The position numbers were made by a program, and so were the translations under genes. The notes beneath the pieces are model-generated. The model searched no databases. It was not told where the DNA came from and saw nothing but the letters and a program-made list of their open reading frames with translations. From Craterostigma plantagineum (taxonomy: Eukaryota; Streptophyta; Magnoliopsida; Lamiales; Linderniaceae), in the NCBI GenBank assembly GCA_027422505.1, contig JAPQWV010001073.1, positions 62,001-126,000 on the forward strand: a stretch of DNA of 64,000 nt, in the 5' to 3' direction. Below, piece by piece: positions 44,869 to 55,996 of this stretch; the stretch's first letter is position 1; every line of letters starts with the position of its first letter.

Positions 44869-45531
44869 AGGCAATCCACGCCGATGCACTTAATACTCGT
44901 ACTAACACTCCGCAAAGGCAATCATACTATGCACCACAATGAGCTAACTTCCTTTCAGGAGAAATACGACAGCGATCAATGCCGGATGGCCATACCCTAG
45001 GATGTACACCGTTTCCCTAGGTCGCCATATTTACCGGTCGTCCCCGACTGCCCGGCGGTCGCTCATGCTAGTAGCCCACACTGAAGTTGCCTACACCAGG
45101 GTCCACCCTGTGTCGCTCATACCCTCATGTCGCATCCTCCAGGTAACTCCCTATCGCCACGGGCATTGCCCAAAAATAAAATAAATAAATAAATATATGT
45201 ATATATGTATGACGACGCTCAACGCTGCCCTGGTGACATAGTAGTTAGCCCTGACTCAACTTCGAGTCGACAACAAATGCCCATATTGGCAAGTATCATT
45301 CGGTTTCAAGCGAAATATCACATGCAGACTCATCTCGCACATCCCCACATATGATCGTGCATGCTCGTGAATATACAACATATTTAATGCCAGATATACT
45401 TACCGTACGGATTCATGTTGTCTAGTTTCATGTAATCAAGTAAACATAGAGGCACGTAAGTCACATAAATTAGGCACATACATGCATGTTATGTGTTGTA
45501 GTTGAATTTCTACTTACCTGTTGTGGCGACC
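44869..45531 (-). repeat. Family-B LTR internal fragment
   Basis: Parallels 41388-41985 in the same orientation: GGCAATCCACGCC at the left, hairpins GACTC-AACTTC-GAGTC (45252-45267) and TGCC-CATATT-GGCA (45277-45290), and GTTATGTGTTGTAG with the complement of CAGGTAAGTAG at 45488-45530. A simple AAAT/TATATGTA repeat lies near 45175-45210. Both LTR ends are missing. Confidence 0.65.
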
Positions 45532-47787
45532 CTACTTCCTAATTAGAATAATTGGTGGATTTTCGCAACAAAAGTCGCGGAGGACCCGATTTATAAAAAC
45601 TTTTTAATGAAAATAATATACATATATGATGTAAGGTCGGGTTTACAAAAATGCTTCGATATACTACAACGGGCCGAAGCCCCAAAAATCTACCCGACTA
45701 TCCTAAGCCTCTCCACAGGACGCGTCCCATGTACTGCTCCGCCCTCAAAAGCCCGTGGAGTCACCGCCGTCTGCCAGCCTACAGCTCACCCTGACACCTA
45801 TCAGTGTTGGGCTCGGTCTTACCTACAGAAATAAACCCTGAGCAAAATTGCCCAGTAGGTGGCAGTAAAAATATGCAAAACGTGCGTGCACTCAACCCAA
45901 TCCCATGTCCTTACAACATGATAATGCACGCTCAACCTACGTCACCTCTCAATACATAACAGGGCCCTCGGCTAGACTCAGCACTCACGTGCGCAATGGC
46001 AAAGTAAGCCATAAACCGTGCGGTAGCCCACGCCGGCCGTGTCGGGTAGCTCCTTCCGCACAGAATCTCAACCCGACGATTTTCCCCGAGTAGTATACCA
46101 CTACCCCGGGTAGACAGAAATCTCACATCTGTCAGTCGTCCCTGAGCCAAATAATATCCGGTGGTGTACACCTCGGGTGGCTCAATCCCGAGTAGATGGG
46201 TGTCGCAAACCCCCTCTCCCACCAGGTGCTACGCGAGTCTAACCCAGACGACCAATAACGGTCACTCTACCCCCACTCAACCGACACCGTAAGGTGTCAC
46301 CGTACAAATACAGTACCATCATCTCTCCCGTGCATGTCGTGAAATGCACACAAAATCAGTCAACATGGAAACACGCACATCCAAACCACATAATCATACG
46401 ACTATCAGACTAGGCCGAAGGTTTTTAAAATCTAAAAATAATATTTATAGTTTAAAATATGGGTTGACCCGAGAATATAAGTTATAGTACGAAAATATTT
46501 TATTTTAAAAATGATTTGGGCTGAAAATAATTTTATTTAAATAAATTGGGCCTGAAATAGGGCAAAAGCCCAAAATTAAATCCGTGGTCAACTCTGGTCA
46601 AAGCCCAAATCGCATCGCCTGAAACCCACTTTAAAGGCTTGGTCAACTCGCGAAAGTCGAGTCAACGGCCGATTCCGCGAGTCGCCCGATTCGATGTTTA
46701 AAACGTTGGTCAACCCGCAAAAGTCGAGTCAACGCCCGATCCGCAAAAACTTTCGCCGATTTCGCGAATCGCTCGATTAAGCGCGCGAAGCCCGATTTCA
46801 AGCCCGCGAGAGTCCCCCGATTTCTCTCACAGGAATCACCCCGTGAAACTCAAAATCGGCCAACGGCGTCTCTCACAATCCGCGAATCGCTTCGGCCCGC
46901 GAAGCCCGAACCCTGGCCGGCGAAAGTCATTTTAATCACACACATCGTAATTCTTTTGGGCCCGCGAATTAATTTCGCGACCCAAATCCCTAATTCGGCA
47001 CCTATTCACTTTAAAATCTTTTCGCTCAATTCGCGAAATAAACTTGGCCCACGAAAGTAAAATCGCCCGAAACTATAATCGCCCGAAACCTGTACAAATC
47101 GCCCGATTCCTTCAACCTTATTATTAAAACCCTAACCTTTTTCAAAATTCCTTCACATGAACACATTCAAGATTAACATAAATGCATACCAGATCATAGA
47201 ACTCAATCAAAACACGTCAAGAACATGTTCGAAAATTCCCAAAATCATAAAATAATTCTCTTTGAATTCGAATGACCTTTCAATAGAATTCTAAGCATTT
47301 TCAGGAATTTAATACGGGTTGTAGGGGTTACAAACCACCTACCTCACTTCCAGCTTAACTTCACTGGTTGTTGAACCGAAATTCTATTGCTTCTTAGTTC
47401 CTCACTACCTATTGTGCTCCACCCTCGGCTAATTTATCAATAACGTAAAATGTTAAATACGTAAATTAATGGGAGAGTTATACGTTAGATAGGGTTCTTA
47501 CCTTCCTAACTTAGTTTAGAAAATTCCTAGGTTGAGAAATCGGATGAAGCTCACCTAAGTTTGCCCTTCGTCATTGTTCAACTTCTTCTCTTGGTTCGAC
47601 TTCTCTCTAACACGTTTTTATCTTTGACTAACAATGATGGGTTTTAGGTTGATTAACTGAAGTGTGACATACCTCCAACGTGGGGTTTCCTTTTTAAATT
47701 AAGTAATCTTGTCCTTATCAACTCCTTTGGGCCAAGTTAATCTTTCACTTGGGCTTTCTTTATTTGTTTTGGGTTAATGTCCAATTT

Positions 47788-47989
47788 TGCCGATGAGGCT
47801 TGGCTCTACTGGTCAAGCTGAGGTGGTTAGGTCATGTTGGGAGAGGTCCTGGGTTCAAATCTCATCCCTGTGATATTTTCCTAAGCCTGCCCACATGGGC
47901 CCAGACATGTGCGATTGACCTGGTCGCCTTGCTTTGCAGGTAGTGGGTCGGCCCCGGGGTTTCACCATCGGCTTTCCCCGGTTAAAAAA
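47788..47989 (+). mobile_element. tRNA-derived SINE with 12-bp target-site duplication
   Basis: AATGTCCAATTT is repeated at 47776-47787 and 47990-48001. The ~200-base body has an A-box-like TGGCTCTACTGG near its start and a B-box-like GGGTTCAAATCTC 45 bases on, then an unrelated body and the end CCCCGGTTAAAAAAA. The layout is that of a plant Au-like SINE, which uses LINE enzymes to move; many LINE tails in this window also end in A-runs. Confidence 0.85.
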
Positions 47990-48064
47990 AATGTCCAATT
48001 TCTACTTGGCCTTTTCTTTTACTAGTTAATTATTCCAAGCTCCAAATTGGGCCATAGTACCTTA

Positions 48065-49468
48065 TTTTTTTGGAAACAAGCCCGTATATATAAATGAAGA
48101 AAAATAATGTACATGCATGATTGAAAACACACACAGCTACCACGCAACACGCCACAAACGTCGAATGGCCGCCGTCTGTAAGGCATACCTAGTAGACGTG
48201 CCATTCAAACGCAGACAACACAAATCAATAACACAAGCAATAAGATGCTCAGGTGTAGTCGTAATGCCCTCCCGCCAGCGGTTATTGCGAGTAAGCCAAA
48301 TGTGGTAGACCAGCGAAGCAAGCAGGTGTCGAGACGCCAAAAACAGTAGATGCGTACCCCTCCACCGTCTAGCAGCCCAGGCAAGCCCCTGAGTCCAGTC
48401 CCGAAAAGGCCAATCCCATCGGATCCTGCGTCGCAGAAGCCGCAGGCAAGTGCGGGAGAAGACACACTCAAAGAAAAGGTGGGTGGTCGTCTCCACAGTG
48501 AGCGAATCACGAAGCGGACAGGCCTGAGTACCCGCACGCAAAGCCACCCAAAGCTTATCCCTCGTCGATAAGCGGCCTCGAATACCCAACCAGAGGATGA
48601 ACTCATGACGTGGAACCCTAAGAGGACCCCCAAAAAGAGAAGCCCAAGGCACCACAACCCCACGCGGCCGCAAGGCGTCCCTGATAATACGAGTGGATGG
48701 ATTTCCATGCGGGGCACCAACCCAAAGGATAGAATCACGCGAAGTCGGCTGTACGATGGGAAGCTCGCGGCTGAGCTCAATGTACTCAACAGTGGTGCGG
48801 CCTGGCCAGTTCCAACAAGTGGCCGAGATAACATCGCTCAGACGAGAGCCCACAGGAAGCCCCATCACAACCGGCCCACGAGGAAACGAGCCAGAAGAGG
48901 GCCACCTGTGAGCCAAGGGTCCTCCCACAGACTGATAGTGGCACCATCTCCAATACGAAACTCAAGAAAATGGCGTATCTCGGACCGAAAACGGAGGAGT
49001 TTGCGCCAGCTCCAAGAAGCAGTAGTGGAAAGCCGAACCGTCCATATTGATTGCGTCCGAAGCCGTGTACCATACAACCAAGAAATCCAAATCGAGTCTG
49101 GCGACTTCCTAATGACACGCCACAGAAGCCGGAAAAGGAGTACCTTATTATCCAAGGACACCGAACGGAGACCTAGGCCGCCTTCAGCAACCGGCAGACA
49201 AATGTCATCCCACGCAACCTTACCCGTAGATCCAGCCCAAAGAAACTGTCTGAACCGAGCCTCCAGAGCTCGGACGATGCACTTGGGCAGAAGGAAAAAC
49301 CCAGACCAGTAAATGTACATGGCCTGAAGTATCGACCGTATCAGCTGGACGCGCCCCGCATAAGAAAGGGACCGATTGCGCCAGGAGCCCAAGCGACGAT
49401 CAACCAGCTGCAGGAGAGGGGCACAATCGGCCAGTGATAAACGAGACGTGATCAAGGGGACGCCCATG
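48065..49468 (-). mobile_element. LINE copy 11, 5'-truncated ORF2 C-terminal half
   Basis: MGVPLITSRLSLADCAPLL, LSYAGRVQLIRSILQAMYIYWSG, FLLPKCIVRALEARFRQFLWAGS are open to about 48890. A frameshift then leads to PRGPVVMGLPVGSRLSDVI, FGGPLRVPRHEFILWLGIRG and a zf-RVT reading CPLRDSLTVETTTHLFFEC, whose second cysteine is arginine. It ends RRLWRVAW at 48137. Short-type 3' UTR with TATATATA and an A-run (48071-48065). Flanks CCAT-GTAC are only vaguely alike, so the duplication is not certain. Confidence 0.87.
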
Positions 49469-49707
49469 GGTACTATTATTATTTAATCTATTTCATTTAC
49501 TTGGACTTCCTATTATTCTCGGCCCATCAGATTCTATTCCTCTCTCGGCCCAATTAATATTTCGGCTTAATTTCGAAAAACTCATTTTGTCCGAAATTAA
49601 TATCATTAATTTCGAACACTTTACGAAAATTATTATATACTAATCCCGTATAAATTTTACGGGTATTACATCCTCCTCCCCTAAAAGAAATTTCGTCGCC
49701 GAAATTT

Positions 49708-51180
49708 AATTCGTCGTAAACAACTCGGGGTATTTCTCGCGCATTTCGTCTTCTCGCTCCCAAGTGGCTTCTTCCATTGTCTGGTTGCGCCACAGGACTT
49801 TCACTAGGGGGATATTCTTGTTCCTAAGTCGCTTCACCTCGTACATTAAAATCTCTACCGGTCTTTCTTCGTAACTCAAGTCCGATTCAATTGCTGGTGA
49901 AGTGCCTCGCTTCGTAGCACGCAATTCGGATCCGAAACGTACTTCTGTAACGTAGACACGTGAATGACGTCATGGACGTGTGCTAACGACGTCGGCAGTT
50001 CTAGTTGGTACGCCACCTCGCCGACTCTTTTCAAAATCTTGAAGGGTTCTATATATCTCGGACTCAATTTTCCTTTTTCGTCCGAATCGTTTAACACCCT
50101 TCATTGGTGATATCTTCAAGAAGACATGATGGCCTTCTTCAAATTTCAACGACCTTCGTCTGTTATCTGCGTAACTCTTCTGACGACTTTGGGCCGTTTG
50201 CATTCTCTCCCGAATTTTACTAACAGCTTCGGTCATCTCACGAACCATTTCGGGAACTAACAACGCCTTCTTGCCGATTTCATCCCAATGAACTGGGGAT
50301 CGATATTTACGCCCATACAAGGCCTCATAAGGCGCCATCCCAATCGTAGCTTGAAAGCTGTTGTTATATGAAAATTCGATCAAAGGGAGATATTTACTCC
50401 AACTTCCTCAGAAATCCAGAACACATGCCCTCATCTTGTCTTCGAGCGTCTGGATCGTTCTTTCCGACTCCGTCAGCGTGGGGATGATAAGCTGAGCTAA
50501 AGGACAGTTTAGTCCCCATAGCTCTCTGTAAGCTCATCCAGAATTGGGACAGAAACCTTGAGTCTCGATCTGAGACGATCGACATTGGGATCCCATAGAG
50601 TTTCACTATTTCTTGGATATACAACTCTGCATACTTTTCCATGGAATAGGTTTGATTGATCGGTAAGAAATGGGCGGACTTAGTCAGTCTGTCGACAACC
50701 ACCCAAATTGCATCATGACCTTTCACGTCTTCGGTAACCCGACGACAAAATCCATTGTTATGTGGTCCCACTTCCATTCGGGTGTTGTTAAGGGTTGCAA
50801 CATCCCTGCCGGCCTTTGATGTTCTGCATTGATCTGTTGACAGGTCAGACATCGACTTACGAAAGCAGCAATATCTCTTTTCATTCCTGGCCACCAGTAG
50901 TTTGTTCGCAAGTCCCGATACATCTTCTTGCACAAGGATGCACCGAATAGATTGTCGTGTGTGCCTCCGTTATTAACGTTTGGCGGATGTCTTCATCTTT
51001 TGGCACATATAGGCGACCTCTGAATCGTAAGCTTCCATCGTCTCGGAATTCGAAATTTGGCGGAACATCTGTATCTTGTTCGTTTCGGATCTTCAGATAC
51101 AATTCATCTTTGTTTTGTGCCTTGATAATTCGATCTATCAGCATCGGCTTAAGTGTTGACGTTGCTAATTTCGCTTCAAC
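49708..51180 (-). pseudogene. Gypsy integrase and chromodomain (family A, minus)
   Basis: YWWPGMKRDIAAFVSRCLTCQQINAEHQRP near 50890 (zinc region), [17 protein letters not shown] (first Asp), then after a frameshift [19 protein letters not shown] and [15 protein letters not shown] (second Asp). The Glu block is damaged (PHADGVGKND in place of GQSER). After further shifts come [41 protein letters not shown] and chromodomain PVEILMYEVKRLRNKNIP with LWRNQTMEEATWE. The order equals that of the piece at 5491-6510, which belongs to the same family. Confidence 0.87.
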
Positions 51181-51317
51181 CTCTCCAAAGTTGATTACTT
51201 CAACTCCGAGTTGGACAATTCAGCGTTTACCGCTTTTCGGCTCAATGCATCTGCGACTACGTTAGCTTTCCCTCGGTGGTAACTTATTACGCAGTCGTAG
51301 TCTTTCACTAATTCGAG

Positions 51318-51840
51318 TCATCGCCTTTGCCTCATATTCAACTCCTTCTGTGTGAAGAAGTACTTCAGGCTCTTATGATCCGTAAAGATCTCACACCTTT
51401 CTCCATACATATAGTGTCGCCAGATCCTGAGGGCAAACACTACTGCGGCGAGTTCAAGATCATGTATGGGGTAGTTCTTCTCATATGGTTTCAACTGTCG
51501 GGAGGCATATGCAATTACCTTCCCGTTTTGCATTAACACGCACCCCAAGCCATTCTTCGAGGCATCACTATACACCGAAAATCCTTCAGTACCTGAAGGT
51601 ATTGCTAAGACTGGAGCAGTCGTCAGTTTCTTCTTCAGCTCCTGAAAACTTTGCTCACATTCTCCGGTCCACTTGAACTGAACATTCTTCTTTGTCAAAT
51701 TCGTAAGTGTCGAGGCTATACTGGAAAAATCTTTGATGAACTTCCGATAATATCCAGCAAGCCCGAGAAAACTTCTGACTTCAGTAGGTGTAGTCGGTCG
51801 TGGCCATTTATCTATTGCTTCAATCTTGTTGGGGTCCACT
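51318..51840 (-). pseudogene. Gypsy RNase H (family A, minus)
   Basis: Open reading: [40 protein letters not shown], then [26 protein letters not shown] (first catalytic Asp), [21 protein letters not shown] and [19 protein letters not shown]. The frame breaks at 51318, ahead of ADALSRK-like sequence near 51230. Confidence 0.85.
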
Positions 51841-51954
51841 AAAATTCCATCTCCCCGAAATAATGTGCCCCAGAAAGGCCACTTGATCTAGCCAAAATCT
51901 CACTTCTTGAACTTGGCGAATATCGCTTCTCTCGGAGAATTCCAACGAACGTTC

Positions 51955-52677
51955 TCAGATGTTCTTCGTGTTCTTCTTTTGTCTTAGAGTAGATGAGAAT
52001 ATCGTCAATAAAGACGATAACATTCGTGTTCTTCGTGTTCTTCTTTTGTCTTTAAATACCCGGTTCATAAGATACATGAAAGCAGCAGGAGCATTCGTTA
52101 GCCCAAAAGGCATGACCAAGAATTCATAGTGGCCGTACCTCGTGCTGAACGCGGTTTTAGGAACGTCCGCCTTACGGATCTTTAACTGATGATACCCGGA
52201 ACGTAGGTCGATTTTCGAGAACACCGTCGCCCCTTGTAACTGATCTAATAAATCGTCTATCCTTGGCAACGGGTACTTGTTCTTAATCGTGATTTTATTG
52301 AGCTCACGATAATCGATGCACACTCTCATCGACCCATCTTTCTTTTTAACGAATAATACAGGGGCTCCCCAAGGCGAGAAACTGGGTTGAATAAAACCCT
52401 TCTGTAACAAATCTTCCAATTGTTCTTTCAGTTCTCGTAATTCGTTCGGTGCTAACCGATACAGAGATTTAGAGATTGAGGCAGCTCCAGGTACAAGATT
52501 AATAACAAATTCAATTTCCCGATCCGGAGGTAATCCCGGAAGATTCTCGGGAAACACGTCGGGATATGCATTTACTATTGGAACCTCCTCAAGCTTCGGT
52601 TGAGAAGACTCCTCAGCTTTTACTGCAAATACTAGGAAAGATTCGCAACCCGTATTAACGAGTCGCTGAGCTTTCAA
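51955..52677 (-). pseudogene. Gypsy reverse transcriptase (family A, minus), active site displaced
   Basis: [101 protein letters not shown] are in frame. Where the family has [14 protein letters not shown], a 25-bp direct duplication (51961-51985 and 52028-52052) has replaced coding bases, so the FIDD residues lie in another frame. The copy therefore cannot reverse transcribe. Confidence 0.87.
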
Positions 52678-52679
52678 AG

Positions 52680-52942
52680 CAGAAATCCGAGGGATTAACT
52701 TACCACTTTTCTTCCCGAAATTCGAATTCCTCTCCCTCGGGTGATCGGAATCTAACTACTTTCTTTGAACAATCAATGATGGCCCCGTATTTCGACAGTC
52801 AATCCATTCCAAATATGATGTCGTAATCATTCATCGGGATCACTATTAGATCTACATCTAATTCCCTCCCTTCTACCCTAACAGGACAATTTTCTACCAC
52901 TAAGTTGGTCCGAGATGGATCTCCGTGTGGTAGGGATACTAT
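52680..52942 (-). pseudogene. Gypsy protease C-terminal part (family A), left of the nested insertion
   Basis: Minus strand: [41 protein letters not shown], then a stop in place of the usual Trp (DWLSKYG), then [16 protein letters not shown]. It continues the protease whose active site is at 62494-62560. Confidence 0.83.
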
Positions 52943-54354
52943 GAAATTGCATGAAACTTTTAACAGAATTAAGTTACGGCACTTTCTCTCTCTAGTTTCT
53001 CTCTCTAGCGCGAATTCTCTCTCAAGAAACCCTAGCTACCTTTAAAAAAAATTTCTGAATCCCGCCTATCTCCATCATCTCGCCGGCAACGATCATCACC
53101 ACCTTGCAGATCGTCGACGATCTTTTCTGTCCCCTCCATCGCCGGATTCTCACGGCGGTGGAAGGATTTTAATCCTTCTTTGCGTTTGAATATCTTGTTC
53201 AAACTCGTCAAGGGCTGTTACGTTCGGCCTTGGTTCTGATATCATGGCGTCCTCTTCAACCATGATTGGCTCTTTGATGTCCTCAGCGCCTTCGTCTGAT
53301 CGGGGGATTAGGATACTTACGCCGGAATTGGAGAATTTTCCGGGATCTGGTATACGCGATGATGGGGCCGCGTTTGATCTCTTGGTGTAGCACTCGGGTC
53401 CCCGTAGGTGATTAAGGGCCAATAAATTTGTGTGCATATATTATACGTCTTACGTGATCTACGTGAACTTCATAGATTAATTACATACCCGCACAATTTC
53501 ATGAATTTTGGGCAAGTAATTGTGCCTATGTGCTTTGTGAATATGTGTGCACTAGCTATGTGCTTATACGTGAATTATATGAAACCATGTGCATTAAAAT
53601 TTATGTGCTTATCTGAGTTGGTAGAAATTAAGTTGGGATATAGGAATAGTTTTCGTATAAGAAATATGATTTCGATAGGGAAATTCCCGATAGAAGTTAG
53701 ATGTGAGGAATTAATATATTCGAAATATTATATTCGGGCTAGATAAAACCCAAATTTAAGCCCAAGTTGAATTGTGAGATTTGGTCCAACTTAATAGAAA
53801 TTCATTAAGTAATAAAGTATTGAAATTAGATGGCCCAACTAAATAAATAACCTTGGCTCAAATCATTAAAGGTGGACCTTGGAAAACAATACTCCTTAAA
53901 TCATGGGAAACTCACGCCAAGGCATGTCCCACCATACCTATGGAAAATATCTAGCTACTCTTCACTTAGCAAACCATCGAACCCTTAAAGAAAAAGGGGA
54001 AACTAACGAAACCACAAGAAAAAGAAAACCAAGGAGACGAAGTGGATCGCCGACAAATCATCCAGGTCGCTCAAATCTAGCTTAAGGGAGAAAGTAAGAC
54101 TCGGTTTTCTCACATCTAGGACGAGGAGGTAGAAAGGAGGAGAAGAAACCCAACTTGGCTTGGAGAAGGTATAAAAAATCACTACGATTCTAGGTTCAAA
54201 ATCCGAAGTTACATGTTTAGGAGATAGCACCGGTAGAAATCTGCCCAAAAACTTGTGTTTTAATAATAATCTTGAAATTAGTGTTCTTGAGGTTTTGGGG
54301 TATGCAACGTATTCTTGAGACAAGTAACGTTTTGATCGAAATTTAGATGTTTAA

Positions 54355-55090
54355 AGATAAAGTCGAAATACAATGTCGAAATGTTGGAAGATAAATGTCG
54401 AAAGTTAGCTAAGATGTCGAATTGCCATATCGACATTTCCATTGTATAAATGTCGAAATGCTAGTAAAATGTCGAGTCCTTATACTAAAGAAGATCTCGA
54501 GCCGAGCAAAAAGTCGAATTAAGAATATCGAGGTTAGATAGTTCAAAATGTCGAGATTCATGTTAAATGCATATCGACATTCCCTGTTTGAAATGTCGAA
54601 ATGAAATGTCGAATAACATGTCGAGATTTCACAACCTATACCGAGAATCGCTAAATGTCGAGACATCCCAAGGAAAAATGTCGACATGATAGAGATAGGA
54701 TGTCGAGTTAAAAACCGAGATCAATGTCGAGTGAAATGTCGGGTTGAGCACAAAATGTCGAGTTCTTCCATTTTGATAAAATGTCGGATTCAAATAAATC
54801 GGTATAAATGTCGAAACAACTGTCGCATCCTTATACATACAATGTCGAAACCTAATTACACATGCAACCCGAGATTTACCCACATGCCGAGACTCAGGTT
54901 GAGCTTCATATCGACATTTGTATAAAATGTTTAACATACATCTCGATATCTTGGTTGCGATGTCGAGATCCATTTTAATGCTAATTACGAACTCTCGTAA
55001 AACATACCGAGCAACCCAACTCGAGATTTATCTCTAATAATGTCGAGATCCACCTTAGAAACATATCGAAGTCGTGACGAAGTCCCATAC
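54355..55090. repeat. Array of ATGTCGA(A/G) words
   Basis: About forty copies of ATGTCGA(A/G), or the complement TCGACAT, at 10-35 base spacing with unrelated sequence between; both orientations are mixed. It is the family-E counterpart of the TTCGCGAA array and lies in the same LTR zone, upstream of the donor-like site. Confidence 0.85.
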
Positions 55091-55802
55091 ATGTAAAGTC
55101 GGGTGAAACCAAATAAAATCAAACGACTTTCACCAAGCCTTTCACAAAAGAAATTTAAACTCTCTAACTTAGAAATTTATCAAAAGGCCGAGAACTCTAC
55201 TTAAAAACAATACGGAATAGAAATCGACTGACTTGGGAAATTTAATAAGGCAAATCGAGAGATGTGAGGTCTAGGGAATTTATACAAAGCCTAAATAACT
55301 AAGTATGACGAAAATTATTATTCCGACGAATTAGCCGAGGAAAGCAAAAGTACTAACATCTTAACCCTTTTATTCCAAAAGGGCGTACATTAGGAGGTTC
55401 ACGGGACCATACGCTAGGATAAGCGTGGACGACAGGTAAGTAGAAATTTCAACTACAGTACGTAACTTGCCTGCGTCCGATGATGTGAATTTACGTGCTC
55501 GAGTATTTTATGTGAAATGTGCATGTTAAGATGAGATTATTTTATAAGCATGATCTGCATATTCACATGAGCATGTCATGAGCACTTGCAAGCACAAGTA
55601 GTAAGTATGACGCGAGGTAAGAGCGTGCATAAGATCGCCTGTGTGCGATGTATACTCGCCGATATTGGCGTTTGTGTCGACTCAATGAAGAGTCACGGCT
55701 ACCCTTACGCGACCATGGCAAAAGAAGCCATAAGGCCTGTATAAGAGGCTGGGGGAATACCCCGTATGCGGGAGATGCAACCTAGAGGATGCGGTCCGGG
55801 GC

Positions 55803-55996
55803 ACGCACTGAGTAAGGGAAGATTCCTGCGGGTGACCTTCTAGTGCGTAAAGCACTAACCGGGAGGGAAGATTCCTTCGGGTGACCTCCGCGGTTAGTGG
55901 CCTCGGTGTTGGCTACCAGTGAGAAGCGTCCGCGTGGAGGCCACACTGAGTAAGGGAAGATTCCTTCGGGTGACCTTCTAGCGTGAGAACCTCCAC
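55803..55996 (+). promoter_or_regulatory. Three RNA hairpins with a shared UNCG-containing loop
   Basis: H1 55803-55848: ACGCACT/AGTGCGT plus AAGG/CCTT. H2 55853-55899: CACTAACCG/CGGTTAGTG plus GGAGG/CCTCC. H3 55934-55996: GTGGAGG/CCTCCAC, CACACT/AGCGTG (one A-C mismatch) and AAGG/CCTT. The 18-base loop is GAAGATTCCTTCGGGTGA in H2 and H3, and has TGCG for TTCG in H1. Function unknown; structure predicted by eye. Confidence 0.75.

Larger units (their letters stand above)
45532..49670 (-). repeat. Family-A 3' LTR, copy iii
   Basis: Runs from TGTAATACCCG at 49670 (minus strand) to the end TCGCCACA-like terminus at 45532. Removing a SINE and a LINE leaves about 2.5 kb. 45532-46870 is nearly identical to 3627-4990. 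CG-rich words such as CGCGAAAGTCGAG fill 46600-47110. GAGGTAGGTGG near 47345 is a donor-like site on the minus strand. No protein is encoded. Confidence 0.83.

Noticed and set aside
48350..49312. Plus-strand ORFs of 70-235 codons
   Set aside because: They are shadows of the minus-strand LINE ORF2, whose motifs (LLPKCIVRALEARF, PRHEFILWLG) are unambiguous.
48050..49480. A clear target-site duplication for the LINE at 48065-49468
   Set aside because: CCATAGTACCTTA on the left and CCATGGGTACTATTA on the right are only loosely alike, so I do not claim it.
53432..54323. ORFs of 60-106 codons (plus 53432-53746, plus 53903-54085, minus 54003-54323)
   Set aside because: They are duplicated exactly in the 3' LTR (61273-62164), have no motif, and lie in U3/leader sequence. 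They are LTR by-products.
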